From: Ziziphus jujuba
Lineage: Eukaryota; Streptophyta; Magnoliopsida; Rosales; Rhamnaceae
Direction: 5' to 3'
DNA: 64,000 bases
NCBI RefSeq assembly: GCF_031755915.1
Contig: NC_083387.1
Span: forward strand, 4,182,501 to 4,246,500
Shown: positions 17,390-30,180 of the stretch, piece after piece
How the letters are laid out: each line of letters starts with the position of its first letter
Position numbering within the stretch: the first letter of the stretch is position 1
Notes under the pieces: model-generated
What the model was told of the DNA's origin: nothing
Database searches by the model: none
Seen by the model: the letters and a program-made list of their open reading frames with translations, nothing else
Made by a program: the position numbers and the translations under genes

Positions 17390-18366
17390 TGAATTCATTC
17401 AACGACTGGGTGACGCCATTGCATTCCCACAATTGCCAGATAATTTTTACTGTTTCAACCGATAGCTCGCATATGTGATGCCCCATTTTTTATTTTCATT
17501 TGAACCTATGTAATCTCTTTGGGTTAACTTACGTATAGGACGTAAATATGTATGCATAAAAAAATAATAAAAAAAAAAATAAAAATTAAAGGATCTAAAA
17601 ACAAACAAACAAACCAAAATAACAAAAGACAATAGTTTAACTTAGGTGTAGTTTTTGTCTACTTAATTGTGTGTAATTTGCTTATGACTAGTGTATGTTG
17701 ATGATAGTTTAGAGTTTGTTTGGTATCTTAAGTTAGTTTTAAAGTTAAGGAGAAAAAGAAAAAAAATACAAAATTGAAAATAATCTCAAGTTGTGTTGGT
17801 TTTTTGTTTCTATTATTATTATTATTATTTCGTTTCTTTCCTTCCAAGTTTTTAGCTAAAATTGCTTTTACATGTAATATAAACAAATTGTACATAATTA
17901 GATTTAAAAAAAATAAAAAAATAGAAACTAAAAATTAATCATATCTCTAAGCGGTAGTGGTAATGATCATATTTAATTGTCAATTGGCATTTCCACTTTT
18001 TTTTTTTTTCAATTTATTTTTTGTTTGTTTTAAATGAAACCTCGGGATTTATTAGTGGCCATTTACAGAAATCCAACAATCCTTAAAGAACGTCTCTTTT
18101 CTTATTTTAATTATTAATGACCATATATGCAATGATTTAGCTAATCGATATCAAATTCTTCATTTAATTTTGATGACAACTGCAGAATGGAAAAGTAAAA
18201 ATAAACATGTAATATGTCAACATGAAAACTAGGAAGGAAAAGAAAAAGAGAGGGGCTTTGGGAAATCTTGTTGCAATGCAGCAGTAGAAATTAAAAGCTG
18301 CAATAATGTGGAGCAATATTTTATTCAACCTCCCTAAAATGGGATTGGGAATCCCAATCACGCACG
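17390..18366. other. Convergent 3' spacer between GCN5 and the bZIP gene
   Basis: The two genes end toward each other here, so this holds both 3' UTRs. It is AT-rich, with A tracts near 17570 and T tracts near 18000. No further exon, RNA gene or element was recognised. Confidence 0.6.
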
Positions 18367-21300
18367 CTATATTTGATTATGCTTGTTATTTTTGGCAACT
18401 GCCTGGGAAGATTCACGCTCCCACCCAGGCCCTGGTAACGACCCACAGGGATTTATTCCTGGGCCATTCTGCTTCTGCAAGTTTGCTACTCTACCTGTAT
18501 GCTGCTGAATTGAAGATATGTCAACCATTTTGCCTCCCCCAACATCACTCTGTCTATTAACTTCAATTTGTGGGTGGTTTCCAACAAGTGGAACTGGGGT
18601 GTTACCAGGGAAGCTGCTGTCTAATCTCTGGTGATGCGGAGTGGCAGTGGGTATGCTGGGAACTGCTTGGTGAAAAAGCTGATTACGGTTTTGCTGCATT
18701 GGTACTGCAGCATTAGTTGATCCATTTATTGCGCTGTTCACTGAAGGCATGACTGTACCAGCTACATTGGACATGGCTAGAAGCAGTGGGTTGATCCCCG
18801 TCACTCTCTTAACTGTTTCTTCAGCCATCTTCACCTGGTAAAACTTTCAAAAGTTACATCAAGTTTAAGCAATTTTAAAGCTCATTGGAGAAGTTGCTTC
18901 CCAATAAATAAATAAAAGCTTACTGGAAAAGTGTCCAGAAGGTTTGGGCATGGATGTGATGTATCACACATGCCAAATCGATTAAGCATCCAATTTTTGG
19001 AAGAAAAGCAGATCATGCAATGAGCATTATTATTAAATCACAAGGACATGTACAACCGCAGATTGAAAACAAATTCATTTGACAAAATTAAGCATTGATA
19101 TATTAATGCAGAAAATTGGGGGAAAAAATGTAAGCTGCAACCATGACACTTTAGACCATAATATAGATAAAAAAAAAGGAAACCACATTTGAATCAGGAC
19201 CTTGCAGTCTCTTAAATGTGAGTGCAGAAAGCATGACCAAGGGTTGGATAAGTCTTCTGAGAAGACTACAGAGGAGTGACTAGCTCCCTAAACCAGTCAA
19301 AGTAATAAGCCAATCAATTTTCAGAATTTTATAGCTGATTAACTCGATCAACCAGCTGTTGTTGGATTTTGGAGCCGTAGAAGAAGTCGTAGAAGGAAAG
19401 ACCATGAACCAGGAAATGGTGCAACTTCCAAATCATATTTGTTTATGGTCAAGAGCAAATGAGATTGAACATGCCAATTCAGTGTCTACGAATTCATGCT
19501 TGAAACCTTTTTAAATTTTTTAAGATGAATACTGCAGAAATTATTTTACCTTCAAGTGGAATATAAATTGACAATGGAAATAATATGAACCAACAAATAT
19601 GAAAGAAACAGATATACACTGAATATGTCAGCTGACCTTTGCTCTTAACGTCTCAATATCAGCTTTTAAGATTCTATTGTCCACAGCAGCATTGTCATAC
19701 TTTGAATTCATGTCAGTGAGATCCTTTAACAAAGTAGAGTGCTCAACCCTTAGTTGATTAACCTATGTAGACCCAGAATATATACATAATTATGTATCCT
19801 ATATATAAAAAGAGCATAAAGGAAATGTTCAAGTATAAAATACGATAGTTAATGCAAAATGTGAAAGCTGAACCTGTGTTGCAAGTTCACCCATTTGTGC
19901 TTGTTTTCTTCTTCTCGAGCGTCTAGCTGACTCTCGATTTGATAGCATCCTGAGCCACCAACCGTCAATATATCAATTGATAAGGGGCTATGGATTTTAA
20001 ATTTATAAGGTTATTAACCTGAATAAGGAGGTAATCTGTTGATTTTACGAACTGGCAACAATTTTCACCAGATCTGTTACTAAGCAAAACTTTCAATAAA
20101 TCTAATTACACAAAATACAACTTCCCCCTTGATTTATCAAAACAATTGTTCCAAATACACTGGAACACTGGTTTCCACCAATCAATGAAAGGCACTTGAA
20201 CAAAACCCTGCAAATGGAATGGCAAGTGAAATTCTTTTCTGTTTTCTTTCTCTTGCTCTAGTCCAAGACAAATGGTCCTGAAGCATCAAATAGTGATATT
20301 TATTGAAAGGAGAACTACCTTACAACCAGACAATAAACAAATAAAAGGGTCCCATACACTGGCCAAAACACGAATCTGTACCAAGCGCTTACCTCCTAGC
20401 ACGTTTAGCGTCGGCAGGATCCATATTGTCAGTGATTTCCAAGTCTCCTTCAAGATCATCATCATCTGACTCCTCTCTTGATGATCCACTAGTTGTTTGC
20501 TTACTTTGTCCACCTATTTTCTTCTGAATAGAAGGTAAGGCCGGAATTCCGAGAGGTCCACCATCAGCCTCACTTTCTACCACTGGAGGACCATCATGGG
20601 CAACTGAATAAGTAGAAATCAGATTTGTAATTCACACAAAGACTCATGCATGAAGTAGCAGAATAATATCCAAACAAATTGCTGTCAAGCCAGAAAATAT
20701 AGAAATTCACATTACTAAAAATATATATTGTTTATTAACTTAAAAGAGGTTCACAAATGCTAGATTAAAGTATCTTACTATATTTTTTATTAACTTAAAA
20801 GAGGTTCACAAACGCTAGATCAAAGTATCTTACAGTTACAGTGTCATAGCGACTATAACCCAATAAATTAATAATGACTATCATCTTCTAATGAATTCAT
20901 GAACTAAAAGCATGAGGTCACTAAATAACGATGCAAATTGTAATGTCTAATTTTCAACATACATAAACTATAAGAGGCTTATGCATACGTTTTTCTGTCT
21001 AAGTAGTATCTATAACAATTTCACGACAGCCATTGATTTCGAGAACTAGAACCAAACAAAATAATTATAATTTGACAACACGAGTAGAAACCTTTATCAT
21101 GAGCCCCGGATCCAACTTGCGAAGCCTTCGGAGCCTGCAATTGACTCTGAGCTACATTAGCAGAATCTCCAGGCTTCACACAAGCAGACTCCTGCAAACA
21201 CCATTCAATTGGAAAAGAAAGTTGTTCACGAACAAAAAATTAAGAGCAATTTGAAATATATTTAACATAGAAAAAGAGATATATATATATATATAATATA

Positions 21301-21672
21301 TACACGAGTTAGAGCAACTGCAGCGCAAGCCAGATCAAGCCGATTTTTCAGAAACGCACGGTACTGATCAGAATCAGTCAAAGCAGTTGAAGAAGGATTC
21401 AACGGCGGAGAAAGGTGATCATGCTTCTTGATCTCGACGACCTCATCGCCTCTGTCTTGGCGCTTCGACGTGGACGATTCAGACGCGACGGAAGAGGAAG
21501 CGACCGATGACGCCGGCAGTGAATCGGGGAGAGGCGTGCGAGGAGTCGCCGCTGGAGACGAGAACTCCTCCAGAAATCGCTCGAATGCCCATTCTGAGGC
21601 GCTCCGATTCATCGCCGGATTCGAAGCCCAGAAGGTGTCGGAGATATCGTCGACGGAAAACACCGAATGCAT
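18367..21672 (-). CDS. Group C bZIP transcription factor (bZIP10/bZIP25, Opaque-2-like), 449 aa, 6 exons
   Basis: Exons in coding order: 21672-21304, 21191-21092, 20603-20393, 19949-19874, 19762-19637, 18834-18367; together 1350 nt. The N-terminus [19 protein letters not shown] and the [10 protein letters not shown] segment are hallmarks of plant group C bZIPs. The basic region [12 protein letters not shown] (231-242) has the Asn231-x7-Arg239 signature that contacts ACGT-core DNA. A long leucine zipper follows (about 247-310), with heptad Leu positions running from GELATQ through NQLRVEH and LLKDL into the last exon. A Ser/acidic stretch ([11 protein letters not shown]) sits just before the basic region. 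Group C factors dimerise with group S1 bZIPs and act in seed, sugar and stress regulation in the nucleus. The C-terminal exon is Asn/Gln/Pro-rich. bZIP10 and bZIP25 cannot be separated by eye. Confidence 0.95.
20731..20834. repeat. 56-nt tandem duplication in bZIP intron 2
   Basis: Copies begin at 20731 and 20787 and share TTTATTAACTTAAAAGAGG and then GTTCACAAAYGCTAGAT. Nearly identical, so recent. It lies between exons 2 and 3 of the bZIP gene. Confidence 0.88.
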
Positions 21673-21690
21673 CGTCGTCGTTTTCTTAAA

Positions 21691-21725
21691 AGCGTGTCTC
21701 TCTATCTCTCTCTCTCTCTCTCTAT
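21691..21725. repeat. (TC)n tract in the bZIP 5' leader or promoter
   Basis: A run of TC dinucleotides with one interruption lies 20-55 nt upstream of the bZIP start codon; on the coding strand it reads (GA)n. Such tracts are common in plant 5' UTRs and core promoters. Confidence 0.85.
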
Positions 21726-22222
21726 TTTTGTCCGAATATTGTCAGCGATTCTCTGTTTCGTATTTGTAAGCTGGTACGGGACCACTTCTGATAAAAGCAA
21801 TTAGGTCTTTTAAGTAACCTTCAGCCCCAAAAAAACAAAATATCTATCCCCAATTCAAAAATTCAATTGAGTGTTTGTATTTTTATTTTTATTTCATTTT
21901 AGGTTTTTAGTTTATTTTCAATGTTTTCAATTAAAATTCTCTAATTTAGTGTTTTTTTTTTAATATGGATTAAAACTAATGAAAATTTTGAGCAAAATAA
22001 ATATCTTATTATATATAAAAATATAATTAACTTAAATTATTAAAATCTAAATAAAATTTTCTATTACAGAGGCTTAATGTGCAATGTCCAAATTGAAATA
22101 AAATTAAAACTAAGGATCCCAATTGATAAAAAATGAGAATGGAAATTTAAATTAAAACCAACTCGAAAGTTAAGGCACTTAATTGAAAAAATTGAAATCT
22201 GAAGCACTCAATTGGAATGGAG

Positions 22223-22355
22223 GCAAACTAAAAAGCCCAAAAATATAATTAATCCTATAGCACCAGGGAAATAAAATCAGAAAACGGCAAACTAAAAAGC
22301 CCAAAAATATAATTAATCCTATAGCACCATAATTTTTATCTTAGGGAAATAAAAT
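22223..22355. repeat. 64-nt tandem duplication with a 15-nt insertion in one copy
   Basis: Copies begin GCAAACTAAAAAGCCC at 22223 and 22287 and continue through CCTATAGCACCA to AAATAAAATCAGA. The second copy has an extra short stretch before GGGAAATAAAATC. It is intergenic. Confidence 0.85.
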
Positions 22356-23984
22356 CAGATAACTTTTTTTTTTTTAACGATAAATTATGACATTATATTA
22401 CAAAAAGAGGTGCCGCTTTTTTTCAGAAAAAATGGGCACAAATTTTATATACCCTATAAGCCATTTTAAGGTAAAATTAAATTAAAGTGTTTCACATTTT
22501 AGACTTTAAAATCTAGAGCTGCGAAACTGTCAAAACTTTAAAGAAGCAAGATGCAAAAGAACATATCACCCAAAAAAAAAAAAAAAAAAAAACGGAAGAA
22601 AGAAAATATGAACTTAAAATGCAATTATTCAAACATGTGGATTCGAGCTCGGGCTGCTGAAGGACCCAAAATTATATTGGGCCTATCGAATTCGAACACC
22701 CTATGGATTTTGATCAAATCAATGTGCTTCTATGGCTGCAAATCTACCTCGTATATAATGTTCACAAACCTCCACCAAAAAAATAATAATAATAAATGTT
22801 CACAAACACAAAAATGACAGCGGCTTAGACAATCTATTGAACGTTCAATTAAATATTTTCAGCACCTTCTAGTCCCCTGAATATCGTTGTACTTCCACGA
22901 CTGAAAGCTTCGAAAGCTCATAGTTCAGCAAAAGAGTTGAATCAAAAGGTAATCATCACTTGCAGTTATCGTTGTAGCAATAACTACCACGATCTGTCTT
23001 AACATTTTTACACATCTCAGGTAATCAAAGATTATAAGTTGAATAATTTCCATTCCAAAATCATCACCATAATATTTATTATTGATTTTTTTTTTTTTTT
23101 TTAAAAAAAAAAAGAAGCTTTCAATGCTAAATTACATGTTTGATATAGAATCAACTTGGTTATAAAAGTTAACAGGATTTCAAAGTGAAATGATTATTGA
23201 GTTGAGAAACAACAAGTTTCTTCTCTCTTTTTTTTTTTTTTTTTTTTTTTTTTGTGTTCGAAGTTTGACCGACCCTCACATAGTGATTCTGATGAAAACG
23301 TGTTAATGAGTAGTTGAAAATCTTAACATCATAACCTGATGTCAAATTTTGGCTTACACAACTTGAAAAGCACTGCTCATGTTTCTGTTTTGTATTGGTC
23401 TCGGAAGTTGAGTTTAATTGTTTTAAAAAAGTCAAGAAGCAAGAATGTTTATCCACCTCTCTCAAGTATCGAGATCATTTTACTTTCAAATCAGAGGCTT
23501 TATATCTAGAGCTTCCAAGTAGAGATTGATGATGTACTGTATAAATTACATGTATTGACTTTAATAGGAAATCTATTTTCACTAGAACTCTGAAGATATA
23601 TGAGCTGCCGAGTTTTATTTTTTGCGAATTTAATTTTCATGATTCCTCTTCTTATAGAAAAACGATCATGCCTTTCAGCATTTGCAAATTTGCCAATTGG
23701 ATTGATTATTTTTTACTTTTACCGTACAAACACTATTTTTTTAACTGAAACTTCGAGATGCTTGAGCTGCTTTGATGTTTGATTAATTTTTTTATTTCAT
23801 GATTCTTTTTACGGGGAAAGTCATGCCTTTTAGTGCCTTCTATAATATTTTGTAATGTTGTGTCGCTTGGTGAATAGTGAATACAGTATGGCTCTCTGCC
23901 CTTTTGACATTCATTGCTCTTTTTGAGAGTTTAATTTAATTTAATATATAAAAACTTTTTAACTATTTTCCTTGTTCATCTTAG

Positions 23985-25454
23985 ATGGCGAACAGAGCAG
24001 AAATTCCTACTAGCAACTCAGCACTTATTGCTATGATTGCTGATGAGGTAAAGAATATTATGGCAGCAGCAAATAGGCCCAACAGTATATATCAAGCTCA
24101 CTATTATATACAATGGTTATGGCTATTCAAAAGGTTTATATATATATATATATATATATGCCTTAGGCTCTTCTATGAGTTTACAGAAATATCTCTCTGA
24201 TGTAGGACACAGTTGTGGGATTTCTGCTGGCTGGAGTGGGTAATGTTGACTTGAGGAGAAAAACAAATTATCTTATAGTAGATTCAAGTATGCTCTTGGA
24301 CTTTGAATTCTATTTATTGCTTTCCATTGCGTAATTGTGCAAGCATGGTATGTATCAATGCTCTTGTTGTCAATATTCTTCATCAAATTGACAGTGGGTC
24401 ATAGATTTTGTAACTTGTTATCTTATAACTAAGCAACTTCTGTCCATATCTAGGGATAAATATATCGCTGCTCTTTCTTCTAGGTGTTTTTTTCCTGAAA
24501 ATGAAAGTAAGTTTAGGATGTTGAAGGTAACAGTCGGTGTCTAGATTAATCCAGATAGTAAAAGTTTGGGAAATCACTGGAAACATTCTGTGTTTCGATG
24601 GTAACACTTCGTTGCCACCTTGCAACTGCGCAGACGTGATACAAAAGAGATCATTGCTTACAAAACTTAATAAAGTTTTCGGTTGAGTTCATGCATATGC
24701 TCTTAAACCTTTCGTAAGTTTGCTCAGGCTAATCTCAACCTTTTATGTGCTTCATTAAAGGCCATGAATTGGAAATAAAACAGAACAATAGAAATGCTAC
24801 TGGGCAAAGTAGCAAATGTTGTCAGATCCAGAATTTAGATGGTGCACATCATTCTATCATTTGCTCTTATGAAATATTTTCATGTCTTTCTCAGAAACTA
24901 CTGTGAAACAAATTGAAGATGCATTCAAGGAATTCACTTCAAGGGATGATATAGCAATTGTGCTGATTAGCCAATATGTAAGTCACTTTTGCACTTACTT
25001 TCTCATTTAATTCATTATTTTCTCATGCTCTTTCAAATAGTATGCTATAAAAGCTACTCTACTTGTTGCTGAAGCAGTGAAACATATATTGCTAATCCCC
25101 AAAATTCTAAACATACTTGTTATATGAAGTATTGTTGTATCATATTTCTCTGTCCTCCCTTACTTATTCAAGATTGTCTGTTACTGTTCCAATGAAATGA
25201 GCAAACTAATTATTATATTTAAACATAATGTTTTATCCAACTTTTGTTCTGTAAATTAAGACGGGAGGCTTTGTTGTTTGATATTTCAGGTAGCAAATAT
25301 GATAAGGTTTTTGGTAGATAGCTACAACAAGCCTGTCCCTGCAATTCTAGAGGTTCCTTCAAAGGACCATCCTTATGATCCTGGACGGGATTCAGTACTT
25401 TCACGGGTCAAGTACTTGTTCTCTGCTGAATCAGTGGCTTCTGGAAGGCGCTGA
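23985..25454 (+). CDS. VHA-F: V-type H+-ATPase subunit F, 130 aa, 4 exons
   Basis: Exons: 23985-24047, 24206-24287, 24895-24977, 25290-25454; together 393 nt. The product reads [20 protein letters not shown], then [20 protein letters not shown], then [20 protein letters not shown] and a C-terminus with [18 protein letters not shown] and [10 protein letters not shown]. This is the highly conserved eukaryotic subunit F, a soluble protein of the central stalk (with subunit D) of the V1 sector. The enzyme acidifies the vacuole and trans-Golgi compartments. Length is within two residues of other plant copies. It faces away from the bZIP gene and converges on the tryptophan synthase gene. Confidence 0.97.
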
Positions 25455-25604
25455 CAGTTTCGTTGTTGGCCCTCTATATGTACATTAAAGAGTTGCTCAC
25501 CTTTCTTCATACTGGTCTTGCTTTCGTCTCCTGTTCCTTCAATCCTATTTCCGTCTGTGTTTTGGAGGTATTACTTAACCTTGTGGTTTAAATAAATGAT
25601 AATG

Positions 25605-25650
<46 letters not shown>

Positions 25651-26214
25651 TAGTCATAATAACTGGGCGGCAGTTAATAACTCTGCTTTCTTATTGGTTT
25701 TTGGGTTGCCATCTTGGTCACGGATAGTCTCTCCTTCATGTAGTTGTTTGCATAATTCCTATTTCTTCCTATATAATTTCCAGGGATTAAATATATGCAT
25801 GCTTGTCCGCTTGATAAAACGATATTAATCATTTAGTTAAATTTAGCTCCATTTGGAATGGTCAAATTGAGGCAGTTTGTAATTCCCTTAAGCCCTTTGG
25901 ACCCCCTTAATACCGTTTAGATTTGGACGTCATAGCTCTAACCAAGGCACCTGTGCTCCTGAATTTTGAAAGAGAAAACAAAAACTATATCAAACATTGT
26001 TGGTGTTATCTGAAAAGCATTTACTACTGATGTTTGATTAGTTTTTGTATGACAAAAATGTACATTGTGATTGCACAAATTCCTCTACATAAAAGGAACA
26101 GTAAAATTAGATCATACAAATAAGAACAATTTATTATTTTCATCTAACAACAATTCCAAATCGGAGTTGAAATCTAAAGTTCAACAAATTTATTTTGGTT
26201 TTGGTAATCTGTTA
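25455..26214. other. Convergent 3' spacer between VHA-F and TSA1
   Basis: Holds both 3' UTRs and a 40-nt (GA)n tract (25609-25648). Nothing else recognisable. Confidence 0.6.
25609..25648. repeat. (GA)n microsatellite in or near the VHA-F 3' UTR
   Basis: An uninterrupted run of about 20 GA units, 155 nt after the VHA-F stop. It could lie in the transcript, depending on the polyadenylation site. Confidence 0.92.
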
Positions 26215-29200
26215 TCAGACGAGTGCAGATTTTAAAGACTTGACAAAAGTTTCTAGTTCTTTCAATCCTTCCTCAGGAGATTTTGCTTCACCCAGCACCT
26301 TTACTATTGCGCTACCAACGATCACACCATCAGCTCCCCATCCCACTACCTGTAACCAAATAACAATTTTGAGTAACCAGTTAGCCTCACTGTAGTAAAC
26401 GTGTAATGATATAAAGATGCTTCAAGTTTAAGCGTTTAAGCTCACCTGCTTCACATGCTCAGGCTTTGATATTCCAAAACCAACTGCAACTGGCTTATCT
26501 GTCACCTGTCATTTAAAATGTGAATGATTCGTAAGAAGGTCACTAAATTACACCAAGGCTTTAAAGGGATTAATCAATTGGAAAATGTTACTTTAGCTAC
26601 CCCAGAAGGCAGTTGCTCGGTATTAAAGATGGTAGTTTTGATAAATTTGTCCATTTTATATCCAAATCTTAAAAAGACATTTGAGATAAACTATAATATT
26701 GGCCAGTGCAACTAAATTTCAAGATTCTAATCCAGCATGAATGCATGTGTACCATCTAGGTGAAAAAAGGCAAATACCGACAGAAAAATCAAATTCATGT
26801 AAGTAGATCATGTGTTTACAAATTGCACCCCCAACTAAAGTTATATAAGTTAACCTGGTTAAGAAAACAAACCTCTTTAATTTCCTTCAGAAGATTTTCA
26901 ACTCGATTGCTTACAGATGCACGGGCACCAGTAACTCCAACTGTGCTCACCTGTAATTTAAACAATGAACACTGTGTTTAATTTTCAATATTAAAGTTCA
27001 CCTCAAATTAATGGATGGAAGGATCCCCATGGCCACCATATATTGCTAGTATGTGACCCAATAACTTCACTATTTGTTGCAAGTCGATAGATAATATGAA
27101 ATTTGGATATAAAATATACATAACAGATGCTGAAATCTTGTAACACTATAGAACACTAACAGATATTTGATATGCATATACCATGAAGAAAAAACATTAT
27201 AAGTTCCTTATAAATTAAAGGCAAAAAAATGATGATATGTTATCAAGCATGAACAGGAACCTTACTAGGTATATAAATCCTTCTGCAGCTTGCACTATGG
27301 CTTTCATTCGATCCGTCGGAGTAGTGGGTGTAGTAAGCAGCACCTTTAAACCATAAATGTATATAAATTTTATTAGGATTTTAGTTACATGCATTGCACA
27401 TCAGGAATTTCTTTCAAGAAAGAAACGATCTAACAATCTGGTAATATGCCAGAGCTTATTACTTTATATCCAGTCTATAATCTTACCGCAGTGTGCCCAT
27501 GGTTTCAAATTTAAGGTGAAGTGAGTGGATGATCTAATTGTAAATGACATAGTTGTCTATGAAGAAAAAGTACATTTGAACTACTTTGTCTGGATTTCAA
27601 AAGATGAACGAGAAAAACAATTGTCAAGAAATGACAAACCAGTTCGATATTATTTTTCAGAGCTTCCTTTCTCAAACTTTTGGTCTCCTCTAAAGGAACA
27701 TCTGGGACGACAAGCCCTACAAACAAACATTTAATAGTAAATGCGTTTAGATCTGTAACAAGATTAAACAACAGTTTTGGAAAAGAGCTATGAAAGTACA
27801 AAGTTTAATTAAGGCATAACATCAAATGATATTCACTCAAGAACGTGAAGCAAACAATGATAATAACAAAAGAAAACCTAAGATAAACACCAAAAAGTTA
27901 ATTCTAGAAAATTTGAATGCTAGTTAGTTGAGATGATTAAACATAGCTTTAATATCCTAAAATTTTAAATCAGCTCCTTTGGTGGTATGTTTGGAACCAA
28001 AACTTCAAAACTGAAACAGATGTGAACGAAAAGTCAAAGTTGTAGTTAAAATTTATCCAAACTTAACTTGCAAGTCAAAACGTTGTTCAAGGGCATGAAG
28101 ATCTGCAAAAGAAATTATTAACTAATAAAGAAATGGATAAACAAACACTAGATTCCATGCATTCGGTTGCGTTGATCAAAACACCAAAATATCTAGCATG
28201 AAATGTCTTATCTTTTTATAACATTGATTAATGATAAACCACTATTTAGCTATAATAAGGATTTTATGAAGTCATTAGAAAAGTTATAAAACACTTAGTA
28301 ATATAGTAGATATAAATTACCATGTACACCAGCATCTTTCACAATGGACATGAACTTTTCAGTACCACGCTTGAGAATGGGGTTGTAGTATGTGAATAAA
28401 GCAATAGGACAAGATAATTGTGGAACCACCTATACATTCAATAAATCTAACATCGTGAGAATCAACTCAAAAGAAGAAGCAACTGAATTGTAATGCAGTC
28501 CCCATTGAAGTAGATTGCAAGTACAGAATGTTCTAGTTTAAGATAAAAGAAATAAGAAGATATCAAGGAAGAAAATTGACAATTTCAGAACAATTTTTAA
28601 AAATCTAGCTTTTTGATTAGTCAAACCCCAAAGCCATGCATACAAAACAAGGAACACTTAAAAACAAAATTGACAATGAAGAATCCATTTTATTTACATT
28701 TCGTAGAATCAGGAAGACAACATGACAAAACATATTAAGCATACCTCCTTCAACATTGAAATTATAACTTCAAAATTGGTGCCCTTTGCCAAAGAACGTG
28801 TGGCTGCAGCCTAAAGAAAATGACACAGGAGTAAGAGAACTAAAAGTTACAAACCGAGCATACTATGATATATGCTATACATAAAACAATTTTAAAACTG
28901 ACGGAATATACAAAGTAAATTGAAAAACAGTCACTTCAACAATTAAACCATCAAACCTGTATAACTGGGCCATCAGCCAAAGGATCAGAATACGGGACAC
29001 CCAACTCAATTATATCTGATCCACAAGCATCGAGCACCTTCAATGCTTCCGCAGTGGTTGAAAGATCAGGATCACCGGCATTGATATATGGGATAAATGC
29101 TACCTTCAAATGAGAGACATTTTCAGTAAAACAGCAAGATTTGCTAAATAAACCACTTTAAGCAAAGACAAATAAACCCCTTATTATATCTATGTTCAGG

Positions 29201-29956
29201 TGAAAATGTGCACACAGCTTTTAAGATTGGATCACATTCTGAAAGGCAGTGAAGATTAAATTGACAATGAATTTGATTAACATTTTCAAAAAGATGAACC
29301 ATGAAATTTTGAAAACCTGAAGAAAACAAGTCGTATAGAATTTACATATCATATACTGTTTAGCCTTTGGGTATGACCTCCTCCATTAGTGATCACCTTG
29401 TCTTACTAGTTTCTTCCTGATTTGATAGCTATTGACCAAATAAGATTTCAAATACAAAAAATTGATTATAGAATGAGTGCCACATTTTGCCTAATTGCCA
29501 AACTGCTCCAACAACGAATTCAATAAATATCTCTATGATTCTCAGATGTCCATTTAAATTCCAAGTAATTGGATAAATAGCCAAAGGGAGGGTATTAGGC
29601 TTGCAAGTTCAGCCATAACAGATAACCCAATAAAACTTGAAAAAGTTGATATATGTATATAACAATTTAAAGAAACGAAAAAAACAAAGCAAAGCAAAAA
29701 TGACAATGTGATTTCAAGCAAAACCCATATGATAAAGAGGGTTAATAGCAAGTGAAACGCATACCTGGCCCTGCTTCTTCAACCTCTTGAACGTTTCAGA
29801 GAGTCCGACGGTAGGGGCGGAGGTGAGGGCAGCCATGGGAGTGAACCTTTTGACTGCAAGAGTCGGAAGCTGGGAAGCACCGCGAGGAAGAAGAAGAAGC
29901 TGGTTGTCGGGTTTCTTCAAGTGGAGGAAGCCAATGGTTTCGAAAGCAACAGCCAT
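26215..29956 (-). CDS. TSA1: Tryptophan synthase alpha chain, plastid-targeted, 313 aa, 9 exons
   Basis: Exons in coding order: 29956-29765, 29103-28957, 28810-28745, 28429-28321, 27716-27640, 27343-27261, 26945-26873, 26505-26446, 26349-26215; together 942 nt. It cleaves indole-3-glycerol phosphate to indole and glyceraldehyde-3-phosphate, passing indole to the beta subunit in the last step of tryptophan synthesis. The N-terminal 50-60 residues, basic and Ser/Thr/Ala-rich without early acids, look like a chloroplast transit peptide. The TIM barrel follows: [16 protein letters not shown] (95-110) holds the two catalytic acids, Glu97 and Asp108, at the 11-residue spacing of bacterial TrpA. Phosphate-binding loops are visible as STVGVTGAR and [10 protein letters not shown], with [12 protein letters not shown] near the end. 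The acceptor of exon 7 must be the AG at 26947-26946; the AG four bases earlier would give an early stop. Confidence 0.97.
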
Positions 29957-30078
29957 TTGAGAGAGCCGCTTAAAGAGTGTGATGCAGAATATATATGCTG
30001 TCGCTTCTCTGGGGAGGGTTTTTTTTCGAATGGACAGGCAGATTCTGTAGTACCACGGTGCTGGTCTACAGAGCTTTC

Positions 30079-30092
30079 ATATATATATATAG
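30079..30092 (-). promoter_or_regulatory. Candidate TATA box of TSA1
   Basis: On the minus strand this reads CTATATATATATATG, about 125 nt upstream of the TSA1 start codon and at the edge of higher-complexity DNA. The window has many TA tracts, so the assignment rests on position. Confidence 0.45.
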
Positions 30093-30164
30093 GGTCTAAG
30101 CCGTCGATTCCTTGGACCCTTTTTAGACTTTTAGGCTGTTCCTGTCCGTTATGAACCATATCAA

Positions 30165-30180
30165 TCTGCCACGTGGCAGA
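30165..30180. promoter_or_regulatory. Perfect 16-nt palindrome with a G-box in the TSA1 promoter
   Basis: TCTGCCACGTGGCAGA is a perfect palindrome centred on CACGTG, about 210 nt upstream of the TSA1 ATG. GCCACGTGGC is a high-affinity G-box context for bZIP and some bHLH factors. It lies about 75 nt upstream of the candidate TATA box. Confidence 0.6.

Larger units (their letters stand above)
21673..23984. other. Divergent spacer between bZIP and VHA-F
   Basis: Both genes point away from this 2.3 kb region, so it holds both promoters. It contains a tandem duplication at 22223-22355 and long A/T homopolymers near 22570, 23090 and 23231. The VHA-F ATG follows TCATCTTAG directly, a good acceptor, and 22860-22949 ends in AAAAG before GTAATC, a good donor. 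A 5'-UTR exon with a roughly 1.0 kb leader intron is therefore plausible, but this is inference. Confidence 0.55.

Noticed and set aside
21428..21769. Plus-strand open frames over the bZIP start region
   Set aside because: Antisense to bZIP exon 1; the tail is just translated (TC)n repeat.
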